A stretch of DNA of 64,000 nt from Tetrapyrgos nigripes (Eukaryota > Basidiomycota > Agaricomycetes > Agaricales > Campanellaceae): positions 744,001-808,000 of the forward strand of contig JAACJM010000019.1 in assembly GCA_013368315.1 (NCBI GenBank), read 5' to 3'. Position 1 is the stretch's first letter. The number at the start of each line of letters is the position of its first letter. The position numbers were made by a program, and so were the translations under genes. Under the pieces are notes generated by a model, which did not search any database, was not told where the DNA came from, and worked only from the letters and a program-made list of their open reading frames with translations. Of this stretch, positions 1 through 11,300 are shown in pieces.

Positions 1-932
1 TTTATTACTGTTCACGATCCTAACTCAGATCGTAGGTGTACGATTCCTACTTACGCTAGAGGACAGAAGCCTAGAATTCTACCTCCACTAGTAGAGAAGT
101 TCGTAGATCAAGAAACTGGTGAAGAAGTTCCCCTCCCTTTGGAAGATAGTGAAGGAGTAAAAGAAGAAGAAAAGAAGGAAGAATCAAAGGGAGAGAACCC
201 TGAATCAAATTTTCAAGGGTCCTTGATGAACTGTTAGAGTTGCAGGGAGAGGTAGCCCTTTCCTTTGAAATAGATGAGAAAGGAGAAATCATGATTAGCG
301 GTTTCACCGCTACTCGGAATAAAAGCTTTACTAAAGATGAACTTAGTGAAGCATATGTATTTGCTTCTTTAAATGCGATGGAAGAGAAAGATCCTAAGGC
401 GAGCCAGCTATTACAGCAATATAAGGCTCAGTGAAACTCTAAGAATCCAAAGATAGTCAACGCCAATATGTTTAATAGAGCAGCATCGTCTCCGACTAGC
501 GGAACGAATGCGACAGAAACTAGCAGTGACGAAAAAGATGTAAAGAGTGCCTTTGGAAAATACAAGTCAGTAGTGGATAAGGTTAAGCCAGTTAAGACTG
601 ACTTACCGCCAGAATTCAGGATAACAAGGAACATAACTGGCGATCCTTTAAAAGATATACCAGAGTTACCTACGAATCCCCCTGAGTTCACGCCTGGCGA
701 AAGATACACACAAGAAAGGAAGGAAATCATTGATCAGAATCATCCTGAAGGCTTTCTATGGCCTGAAGAAAGGAAACTGTTGCATGTACTTATGAAGTTA
801 CAAGAACTTGGCTTTGCGTGGAAAACAGAAGAAGCTGGGAACTTCAAAGTGCCAATCAAGTTAGCAGTTATCCCACATGTACCCAAAAAGGAAAATATGT
901 GGAGATCTGTGAACTCATCAAGGAAAAGATAG
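1..932 (+). pseudogene. family A pol: end of protease and linker to RT
   Basis: The window opens in frame 1 with a stretch reading HDPNSDRRCTIPTYARG, the kind of sequence that follows the aspartic protease in many fungal gypsy polyproteins, then an acidic Lys/Glu linker ending at a stop at 236. Reading continues in frame 3 (240-434) and again at 468-932, where the linker leads into the RT N-terminus (GFLWPEERKL, then a Lys-rich segment). Frames change at about 236, 440 and 820-930, so this is a decayed copy. The protease catalytic DSG motif is upstream of the window. Assignment as protease end is from resemblance, not alignment. Confidence 0.6.
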
Positions 933-2693
933 CAGCAGGTACTTACGAGCCATGTAACGGAAGTTACAGAGGGAAATGGTTCTGTGTCTTAAAGAAAGAT
1001 GGCAGAGTTCGGATTGTACATAGTCTTGAACCTTTGAATAAAGTAACTATTCAACACTCAGGTGTGCCACCAGCAACTGTGGATGTGGCTAGAGAGTTTA
1101 TGGGAAGAGCTTGTCTAGGAACACTAGATATCTTCGTTGGTTACGACCACAGATATATAGATGAATCCTCAAGAGATATGACTGCTTTCCAGACGCCATT
1201 TGGGTTGCATAGGCTGGTTGAACTACCTATGGGATGGACTAACTCAGTTCCTATATTCCATGATGTTACTTATATTCTTAAAGAAGAGATACCTCATGTT
1301 ACTATTCCTTATGTAGATGATGTACCACTAAAAGGACCAGCGTCTAGATATGAGACTGAAGACCCAAAAATCCGGGCATAAGGCGTTTCGTTTGGGAACA
1401 CTTCCAGAATGTGAATAGAATCATTCAGAGAATGAAGTACGCTGGTGGTACTTTCTCTGGGAAGAAGACTTTCTTGTGTAACCCAGAAGCCACAATTGTA
1501 GGCCACAAGTGTACTTATGAAGAAAGAGAACCAGATGAAAAGACTGTGGAAGTAATTAGACAATGGCCCGAGCCTAAAGACCTTTCTGAACTAAGAAGTT
1601 TCTTAGGTACTGCAGGAACTTTGAGGGTCTATGTAAAAGATTATGTGGAAATAGCAGGACATCTAACCAAGAATGTACCATGGCAGTGGACTAGCGTTGA
1701 ACAGTCGGCCTTTGATAAAGTCAAAGTAGCGATTACCATAGCGCCACCGCTAAAAGCAGTGAAGTACAATCATGCAAAAGGAATTGGATTAGCGGTAGAT
1801 ACTTCCTACAAAGCTATGGGGTATTATCTCTTTCAAGAAGATGAGCTAGATCCTAAGAAGAAGAATTATCTATACTTCGGATCTATAAGACTCAACGATA
1901 GAGAAGCAAGGTTCTCACAACCAAAAAGAGAGCTTTACGGGCTAAAACTAGTGCTTGAAGACTCTTTCTACTATACTTATGGATGTTGAGATCTAGTTAT
2001 ATTAAAGGAATGTTGGATAATCCTAGTATGGGTCCTAACGCTACTATCAATCATTGGATCGAAGACATTAGGAAATATCAGTTCAAACTAGTGCATGTGA
2101 AAAGCAAGACTCACATATTAGCAGATGGATTGTCTAGAAGACCTTCATCTGAGTGTTTGGAAGTACCTAGAGCTCAACCTAAAGTCGAAGAAGACGAAAT
2201 GGATAAAGATGATGGGCTTCCTTTACGATTCCGTATGGGTGAAGACAAAACTGAAGCACTGTATGAGTTTGAGGACTTTAAGCACCTCATTGATACTAGG
2301 GGAGGCTACTTAAATGGATTGGCGAAAGAAATAGAAACTATAGAGGATGAAATTCAAGAAGTGTTGGATGAAGAAAGAGTTCTGTCTGTCAGACGACAGA
2401 AACTGGCGGAATCTATGAGACTTGTAGAAATAGGAGTAATGGAGAACACTACCACTTACTCTCAGTTTGCGCAAGTAGCAGTTTCACTGCCAAAAGATGA
2501 AGACTGGTTAGCTGAGCATCCGTATAGCGAGTGTCATAGGTCGGCAGAAGCCAAAGACTTAGATGAAATAATACCGCTAGTTAAGGAATACTTATCAGAC
2601 CTGTCTGAATCTACCTTAAAAGAGGTAACCGCTAAAAGAAAGAGACGAATAATGAAGAAAGCTAAGCAATTCTTCCTTGATGAAGAAGGGTGA
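818..2693 (+). pseudogene. family A pol: reverse transcriptase and RNase H (frameshifted)
   Basis: RT blocks are visible in order: FCVLKKDGRVRIVHSLEPLN, LGTLDIFVGYDHRYIDE, TAFQTPFGLHRL with PMGWTNSVPIFH, and the polymerase box PYVDDV near 1312-1326. After a frame change near 1375 come the thumb and connection, a WPEP block (1564-1575), and RNase H beginning GIGLAVDTSYKAMGYYL with a QPKRELYGLK block. Another frame change near 1985 leads to a linker with VHVKSKTHILADGLSRRPS, the typical end of gypsy RNase H, and an acidic tail to a stop at 2691. The order and spacing match copy 2 on the minus strand at 25060-26520. Frame changes near 1375 and 1985 make it non-functional. Confidence 0.85.
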
Positions 2694-2695
2694 CT

Positions 2696-4117
2696 GTATT
2701 GCAGAAATACAGAGATTAACGGTCAACACCAACTTTACATACCTAAGGAAAAGAGGATGTACATGATGCACTCAGCTCATGATCATCTTGGACACAAAGG
2801 TGTATATGCAACTGACGCTATTATCTCTAAGAGGTTTTGGTGGCCAGATATTGAGAGAGATGTACAGTAGTTTGTATCGACTTGCGAAGAGTGTCAAGCT
2901 TGCCGGTTGAGACTACCAAAGATCCCACCTACGTTAACGCATACACCGTCACTATTCCAGAAAGTACATGTAGATACGTTCAAAGTCACACCTGCTAGTA
3001 ATGGATGCAAGAATGTAGTCCATGGTCGATGTGCTTTATCTAGATGGTCTGAAGGAAGGGCTTTAAAACATGATACCGCTAAAGCTATTGCAGAATGGTT
3101 CTTTGAGGATATCGTGTGTAGATGGGGAGTACCAGAAGAAGTGGCTACGGATAATGCCCCACAAATGAAGAATGTTCTTCAATAGCTAGAAGATAAGTAT
3201 AGAGTTAGAGGTATTCGTATCTCAGCATATAACTCTCAAGCCATCAGAGTTATCGAACGCGCACACTTTGACATTCGACAAGCGCTAGTAAAAGCTACTG
3301 GCAGTGACTTAAACAAATGGTATTGTGGGCAGATAGAGTAACACCTAGGAAAGGTCTAGGATGTTCTCCTTACTTTATAGCTTTGGGAGCTGAACCCATA
3401 CTACCGTTCGACATAGTAGAATCGACTTGGTTAGTTAAACTACCGGGACAAGTCTTAACTACAGAAGAGTTAGTAGGTTATAGAGCCCAAGCTCTGGCAA
3501 AGCATAAAGTTCATGTTGAAGACATGATTTGACGTGTAAACGATCGTAAAAGAGCAGAATTAAAGAGATTTGAGAAGAAGTATAGGAATGTGATTAAAGA
3601 CTGGGACTTTAAACCTGGAACACTAGTTCAAGTTCGGAACACTCGTATCGAGAAAAGCCTAGATAAGAAAATGTATCCAAGATACATTGGACCCATGATA
3701 GTTATCAAGCACACTCGAGGAGGAGCATATATCTTAGCGGAAATGGACGGAACTGTCCTACGAGAAAAAGTAGCGGCATTCAGAGTCATTCCTCATAAAG
3801 CGAGATATGAACCCATTGGACTACCTTCAGACATACATAAGCTAATAGACTTGAATCCTGAACAGCTTAGAAGTATGGTAGAGGAGGACGATCCAACTGA
3901 GGAGTTGTCGACCCCAGGCGAAGACTATATCTTTGCTCAAATGCCTAAACTGAGACCACTGCAGTATGACTCTAGCAGTGAACTGAAAGTAACTGGTGGT
4001 GAACTCGAATCAACTGAAACAGCGGAAGAAACTGAGATAGTAGAAGAACAAGAAGACGGGACTAGCGATGAAGAAACTATTCGTAGACCTAGGACTCGAT
4101 CTAGTAAAAAGAGATAG
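2696..4117 (+). pseudogene. family A pol: integrase with C-terminal tail (frameshifted)
   Basis: The zinc-binding HHCC region is readable at about 2765-2910 (HSAHDHLGHKG, then CEECQAC). The catalytic core shows first Asp in VHVDTFKVTP, second Asp in ATDNAPQ and the Glu in VIERAHFDIRQ. In-frame stops occur near 2868 and 3183, and the frame changes near 3300. The C-terminal domain (3590 on) has WDFKPGTLVQVRNTRIEKS and MYPRYIGPMIVI, the usual gypsy integrase tail, followed by an acidic Ser/Glu/Asp-rich extension ending in RPRTRSSKKR. No chromodomain is seen. The same tail recurs in diverged form at 27503-28460 on the minus strand. The integrase would insert the element's cDNA in the nucleus; this copy is dead. 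Confidence 0.8.
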
Positions 4118-4230
4118 GATGGATTACAAAAATCCACACCTATCAGCAGTGGGTAACGTTTGTTCCATAGGGGCAATCAACCGCTACAGATTCAAGGCGT
4201 TACCAACACTGCGGATAGGTGATGGAATAC

Positions 4231-4319
4231 GTAAGTCCTTGGAATCGAACCAAGTACTGCGGAAGACAGGCAACTAAGCGCATCAGATCCCGCTGTGTTA
4301 ACCACTACACCAGACTCAC
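4231..4319 (-). tRNA. tRNA-like sequence, possible tRNA-Gln(CTG) with intron, or tRNA-derived SINE head
   Basis: On the minus strand this 89-nt stretch folds as a tRNA. The acceptor is GTGAGTC/GACTTAC (one G-T), the D arm contains the A-box-like TGGTGTAGTGGTTAACAC, and the T arm is CTTGG-TTCGATT-CCAAG (B box). An anticodon stem GCGGG/TCCGC closes a loop with CTG at the anticodon place if about 18 nt are removed after position 37, where fungal tRNA introns lie. Against a normal gene, no T-run follows the acceptor; the first T5 on that strand is about 100 nt downstream (4127-4131). It lies inside family A between pol and antisense gene 1, so a pseudogene or SINE is equally possible. Confidence 0.45.
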
Positions 4320-5306
4320 TGATGATCTTAACAATGACCCAGACTAGGTACTAGCAGTAACCACTAGTTGCAAAAAGTTGAAGTCGCCAAGCGACGTTAA
4401 AGGTAGAAAGTTGAAGCAAGGAGTCTTAAGTGTTAAAATCCTTCTTGAAGTATCTACTATACAAACTGGTAGCTACTTCTCCGATATCTAAGTACTGGCA
4501 TTCTTGGGATGAACCCACTGGTGGTTAAGTGTAACGACTACTGCTAGAATGAGACGAACCATAAGAAGCAGAAAAATGTGAACTAAACAGAATTACTTAC
4601 CGGCTAACGGAGTATCCCGGAATGGGGATCTCAGCCCAGGGCATATCTTGGAACAAATCGTATTTGATCTCCCGAGCCACATACATTTTGGATTTTGGGC
4701 TAGGAATGGTCTAAGGTCAGAACTAAGGATCGAGAGAACCACTAGAATGACAAACATACAAGTGGCTCATGGACTTCATGACTCGAAGGCGATGAGTAGG
4801 TCTAGCCACCAATTGAACGTCGGATTTGGCACATGATTGGTGTTCAGTAACCAGTACAGTATCGCTGAGTGTACGTTTGAGTGCTAGACTATGAGAATAG
4901 CCTTTGAATTCCAACGATCGACGGTGACAGACACAAAGCAAGAGTCAAGCCCAATGGCTGAGAATGCAATAGATGCAAGCCATTAGCAGTGTACTAATCA
5001 GCTTTTAGTTGGGGGGAGGCAAAGGCAACAAAGGCAACAAAGTCAATCTCCTACCAAGAATTAGCGACGTTAAAACATCCTAACTGGAACATCTATACTG
5101 CGAGTTCGGATATCAAAGGAAAACTGTGGAAATTGATGTTTGAAATAATGGACTCGAATGCGTCTGAGTAGAACTTAGACGTCATACGAGTTTACTTTGG
5201 CGGTACTCAGGAGTGTCACCAGAAAACAAATGGAGACAACAATTTACAATTGACTTGGAACTAGCGAGACAGTACTAAGTACTAGGTTATGCTACGAACT
5301 ACATAA
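4320..5306. other. non-coding 3' region of family A copy 1
   Basis: About 1 kb with no convincing ORF. It contains one copy of AGTTGGGGGGAG (5007-5018), identical to the purine tract that precedes the 3' LTR. Two adjacent GGCAACAAA units follow at about 5021-5040. Nothing else is recognised. Confidence 0.5.
5007..5018 (+). promoter_or_regulatory. polypurine-tract-like AGTTGGGGGGAG, copy 1 of 3
   Basis: Identical 12-mer to 15226-15237 and 18394-18405. Only the third copy directly precedes an LTR. Here it follows the pol-tRNA-like region and lies just beyond the 3' end of antisense gene 1. Confidence 0.5.
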
Positions 5307-8300
5307 CTAAGTGGACTTAAAAGAAGCAGTGGCTACATTAGCAATGGGGATAACAGACCCAGAGCCCTCTTTACCGTTGGGGGACAAACCATTAAGTTCC
5401 TCTTTAGTGGCAGAAGCCTTGTCTTCGATCTCAGTGTGAGCCAACTTGGCTTCGATCACAGACACAAGGTTATTGTACGAACCACGGTAGTGACTAGCCA
5501 GGAAGTGCATCTGGTGAGCCACAGAGAGTAGCTTGTTGCGTAAGAAGTTCTGCAATGCATTTAGAGACTCATCTGGGAGTTTGTGATAATCAAAGAATGT
5601 CCCAATGTTAGTCTTGCGGAGCAGATCCTCAGGAGTCTCAATAGGTTCTAAAAGTGAATGTTAAGTCCAGGCAGATCCTAGGAACGGACCCGGGCAGAAG
5701 TCTTAAGTATGGAAGAAGGGTGGAGTAGGTTTCCAGACGAAACCGGAATGAACAGAAGAGAGTTAGGATAGGAATGAAGTCGGAGGACTTAAGTTGAATG
5801 GCACTATGAGTACCACCTCACTAGTTGTCTTAAGTCAGAATGATAGGAACGATTGGGAGACCAGCTAAATCGATTTTAGACTTGAGCTATCTACTACAAA
5901 GTTGCTAGCTTAAGTATTAATCCGGAAAGGAACGGAACCTGATAGGAGCAAATCAGAAATGAAAGGTAATGTAACTAATAAAGGAAGTGAATAGGGAAAC
6001 GCTAAATTTGCTATCATCGTGAGAAAACCCTATGTCAAAAAGGAAAGGGGAGCATATGGTGCTCATGGATATTAAGAGGAGCGAGTGGAGAGAAGTGGAA
6101 ACTGTGGAGAGAAAGCATAAGGACAATCTGGTTAGCATCTGAGATAAATCATAGCCTTCCGGATAGGATCTGAGGTGGAGATTAAATGTGGGGATTAAAA
6201 GTGGAGTTCGGATATGAATCGGAAATGAAATGATAGGAAAGAGTATCGGATCGAGCGGGATGAAACTTTGGAAGAGAGAAAAGAAATATAAGATAAAAGA
6301 TCGGAAAAGGTCCAGAACGACTGGAAAGTGGCATGGAAGCATAGGTATTACAGTATCCCCCTCTTAGGCCTCGAGCCCTCGAGAGGCATGGAAAGGCATA
6401 GGATCCGTAAGGAGAATGAGTTTGAAAAAATTGTGGCTAAAAATAGAAAAAGGGTGGACCCTAGATCGAACAATAGAACAGAAAGAGGACCGGATGGGAC
6501 GGGTGCAGTTGAATGTTGCCTAATAAGGTAAGATGAAAATAAAATTTAGATGGTCTGTGCACGGTTTTGGAACTATAAATTGCGCAAGCCTTTGGAACAC
6601 TCTGAAACCAACTTCGACAAAATTTCCTCATGTCTGCCTCTACTTCCAGCACCTCTGCCACCACCCCTTACGTCCCTCTCGACGTCGCCAGCAAGGTCAC
6701 CGAAGCCCTGGATGAATGGGAAAAGACCAATGCCACCTCCGAACGTCTTGAAAACTCCCCCCCCCCCCCCCCCCGTATGAAGAGCAAGTAGTCCCCAGGA
6801 GGGCAGAGCAAGCAGAGAAGGATCGGATCCGTGGAGAAAACGATGCGGCGCAGAAGATGAAGGATGCGTATGACGATGCAAAGGATGCTTGGGACGCCTG
6901 GAAGGAGAGCAGGGATAATATTGAGAAGGCAGCGAAGGAGAAGTGGGAAGCAAGGGAAAAGAAGCGGTTGGAAAAATGGACGAAGGAAAAGGAAGCGAAG
7001 GAAAAAGAGGAGAACAAGAAAGAGAAAGGAAGTCAGCCGGTGAAGCTGGAGAAGAAGAAGGTGAAGAATGTTCCAGAGGTCGTGGTACCTGAGGCGGGTC
7101 CGAGTAAGAAGGCGCAGGGAAAGAGGAAAGCCGGTGATGAGGTGGAAAGTCCCTGGGTGAAGCGGAAGCATTGGGATGAGGACTGGGAGAGTGATGAAGA
7201 GTCCGAGCCAGGCTTTGACATTACAACGATGGAGGAAGATGCCCTGGTCCCGGAGGTGAGTTGTTTCCGTCTTTTCCTGTTCTTATGCTGACCAGATTTT
7301 TGATAGCTGTGTTCCCGGTGTATCACCAATGGCAAGTCCTGCAAGGCCCAAGGCAAGGGTAGAGCTGCGTGTACCAAGTGTGCGAAGCTGAAGTCTGCCT
7401 GCAACCTGACCAGTCGGAAACACGCCATTCCCGACATCTCCCTCCTCTGCCAAATCCAAATGGCCCAACTTCGTCATCTCATCCACATCGGGGAGGTGTT
7501 GGATTCCGCCTGTACGCAGTTGCAGTTGATGGTCCTGTCAGTGGAAGAAGAGGAATGGTCTGGGATGGAGGAACAGCTCCTTCAGTTGCCAGATTTTATC
7601 AGTGGAGGGTCGAAGAAGTCGAAGAAGAAACCGAAGTCGGCAGCGACGGTGGGTCAGGATTAGGGAGTGAGTCAGACACGTCGGAAAAGGACTATGCATG
7701 GACTTTGAACACAGATTTTATGTAGCATGTAGATACTCGACCAGACCCGGATGGGCATTTTGTATTTTGTTACTCAACCGGACCCGGATGGGCAAAACTT
7801 TCTTGGAGAAAATTGTGTGATGCGAGTTGAACCCAGAATGGAACGAAAGGAATGAAATAAGTAATGAAATATGATGTGTGAAGAAAGCCAAAAGAATCAG
7901 TTTAAAGGAAAACACGTAACGAAAGGAAATGGTTAATTAAAGGTAGATTGTGATTGTAAATGTGATGAAATTGGAGTAGCGGTTGGAAAGACCGGAATTG
8001 AAAATTCAGTTGAGGACAGCATAGCGAAAGAAAAGAAAAAATTATAATGGAAGCGGACCGGGCTTCTTCGGATTTTTCTTGTGAAATTCTTCAATCGCCT
8101 CATCAGCTGTAAGCTCATCCGCCGGAAGCCATGAGAATTCCTTGTCTGTCCCTTCATAACCTGACCACTGTACCAAATACAAAAGTGGACATTTCCGACA
8201 GCGCCAATCGACTTTAGAGTTGAGAATTTCAGTGATCTCATATTCAAGTTCACCTTCAATCTCAACTGGAGCCAGCGGATCCAGAATACGATTTGGGATA

Positions 8301-11300
8301 GTGTTGGGCACAGCGGGTTCGAGTTGGGAGACATGGAAAACGGAGTGGATACTGCAGAGATAGTTGGGGAGCTTAAGCATATAGGATAAGGAGCTAGGAC
8401 AGGCAATAACCTTGAATGGACCAAGAAACTTTTCGGAAAACTTCGGAGTTGGTCTTGTAGTTTTGATATGTTTAGACAATACAAAGACCTCGGAATCGAT
8501 AGGGATTTCTGGTAAATCCAGATGTCGTTTGTCAGCCTGAATTTTGTAGCGTTTCTGAGCTTCCCAAATCTCTTCCTGAAGGAAACTGTGAAATTCCTCT
8601 AGGTTGACAACAAAGTGATGGGTGTGCTCAGAAGCAAGATTGTAATCCGGATGGATTGTGAGATTTAGGGTGGAAGCCCTTATTAGCGAAGAAAGGTGTG
8701 ATTCCGGTGGAAGCGTTCGGAGCATTGTTATAGGCGAACTCAGCAATGGGAAGTAATGTATCCCAGTTGTCCTGTTGATAGGAACAATAGATCTGGATAT
8801 ACTGCTCGAGTGTCTGATTAGTATGCTCTGTCTGTCCGTCAGCTTCCGGGTGAAAACCCGAAGTGAAGTGAAGTTCCATATCCAAGGCTTTTCCGAGAGA
8901 TCGGAAGAAGTGGGAAACGAATTCGGAACCCCGGTCGGAAGTGACATGGCTAGGAACACCATGCTTAGAAAAGACGTGAATAACAAATAGTTCCGCTAGT
9001 TGTTCCGAGGTGATAGTGTCGTGGGTCGGAATGAAGATTCCCTGTTTCGAGGCACGTCTACAATCACCAGAATAGCTGTAAAACCATTGGAATCCGGTAA
9101 TTGCTCAATGAAGTCCATAGAGATAGAATCCCAAGGCCGGACTGGTATGGGAAGGGGTTTGAGAAGACCATAGGGTCGATGTCGTCGAGGCTTGTTACGC
9201 CCACAGACCATACAGGAAGCGACATAGTCCTGAACAAATTCCCTAATCTTTGGCCATGTATAATGCCGTCGGATTAAGTCTAGGGTCTGGTTCTGTCCGA
9301 AATGTCCTGCAAGGGAATGATCGTGGTGTTGATGTAGTACATGAAGCCGAAGGTCAGATCCAGCGGGAACATAAATCCTGTCGTCCAATCGTAGAAGACC
9401 AGATTCATCAAGTCTCCATCGGGGAGCGTTCGGATCCTCAGCTAGTTTGAGGCTAGCTACTGAGGCCGGATCCGAAGCGTAAGATTCCCAGATTGTAGAA
9501 TGGAGTTTTTCGATATCCATGATGACTGAAGCACGGAGTACTGGCCTTCCAGGAATGAGGCTCAGAGCGACTCGGAAAGTTGTTCCTGAGTGAATACTGG
9601 ACGGAAATTCTGTGGATTAACCTTGGCATAGCCACTATCCCCCTCTTTTGGGTAGACATCCCATCGTCTAGTAAGTGAATCTGGTTTCACACCGAGTTTT
9701 CCAGGTCGGAACTGGATGATAAGGTTGAACACGGAAAGATACTCGGACCATCGGACTTGTCATCTGGTAAGAATCTTGGTTGTTGAAAAATATTCAAGAT
9801 TTTTATGGTCAGTGACGACGTCGATAGGAGATCCGGACCCTTCCAGGTAGTGTCGCCAAATACGGAATGCTTCAAAAATTGCAAGCAATTCCTTGTTGTG
9901 GACATTGTAATTGAGTTCGGCAGACTGAAGGGTGCGAGAGTGGAAAGCAATGGGATGGATTTCTCTGGAATCGTAGCGGAGCGAGAGGATTGCAGCTATT
10001 GCATAGTCAGAAGCATCAGTTTCGACAATAATAGGAACATTAGGAACCCAGTGACCAAGGATCAGAGCGGAAGTGAAGGAATGTTTAAGATATTCAAAAG
10101 CTTTCTGACATGCTTGTGTCCAATTCCAATGGGAAGCTTTTCGGGTGAGACAGGTTAAGGGTACGACAATATCTGAATAGTTATATATGAAACATCTGTA
10201 AAAATTACAGAATCCAAGGAAAGATTGGATATCCTTGACTTTCCGTGGAACGGGCCAGTCTAGGATTGTTCGGATCTTGGCTGTATCCATCATAAGCCCT
10301 TCAGGGGAGAGAATGTAGCCTAGGTATTCCACTGTATCAACGGAAAAGAAGCATTTTTTGGGATTTACAAAGAGGCCATGCTGGCAGAGACGCCGGAAAA
10401 CCTCTCGTACATGCTTCTGGTGATCTTCCTCGTTGTCTGAATAGATGAGGACGTCGTCGAGATAGACGATGACGGTAACGTCGAGGAGATCGGAAAGAAT
10501 GTCATTGATGAACCGTTGGAATGCAGCGGGAGCGTTGCTAAGACCGAAAGGCATTACTTTCCATTCAAAGGATCCGTAACGGGTCCGGAAAGCAGTTTTC
10601 CATTCGTCCCCTTCGGCAATGCGGACCAAGTGGTAAGCGTGATGGAGATCCAACTTGGTGTAAATTTTCGCTCGCCTAGGAGTGTCTAAAAGCTCGGAAA
10701 TGAGTGGAAGCAGATACCTATCCTTTTTCGTGATAGCATTGAGGCCACGGAAATCAACGCAAAGGCGAAGTTCCCTGCTTTTCTTTTTCACAAAGAGGAC
10801 CGGAGCCGCAAACAGAGAGAACGAGGGTTTGATAAACCCCATAGAGAGGTGTTTGTCTACGAATTTCCGTAATTCCCCAAGTTCCCTATCGGATACTGGA
10901 TAGATCCGGGCAACTGGTGGAGGCGCACCCTCAACCAAATCGATTTTGAGGTCGTAGAGACGGTGCAGAGCCAGTTTATCCGAGAGTCCTTTGTCAAAAA
11001 CATCGGAAAAGTCAGTGAGATAGTCAGGGACCACAGGCGGATCCTTCGGTTCCAGCTGTGCAGATTTTGTGGAAACCTCAGGTTCCGTAATAAGACGGAG
11101 AGCCATCAGTTCCAGCTGATCTATTTTACAACAGCGTTGGAAAGCTGCTGCTCCGATGATGGAAATTTTGGAATCCTGTATGGATGAAGCCATTTGAGTG
11201 ACGGAAGGATAGGCCAGGATGGTTTGGATGGTTTAGAGTGAGTAGATGGCTTTGAAGCCAGAAACGGTATGGAAACCGGAGAACCCAGGTCAGCCATTGA

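Noticed and set aside
428..730. ORFs antisense to family A pol (for example 428-730, 1309-1563, 3937-4176)
   Set aside because: They are mirror frames of a well-supported RT and integrase reading and have no motif of their own.
5010..5060. Second family A LTR starting after the 5007 purine tract
   Set aside because: The following sequence does not begin TGATACGCC and does not resemble the LTRs at 18407 or 23122.
6668..7437. Long minus-strand ORFs with Leu/Phe-rich or His/Pro-rich translations
   Set aside because: They are shadows of the spliced + strand cysteine-cluster gene; apparent membrane segments come from antisense Lys/Glu codons.
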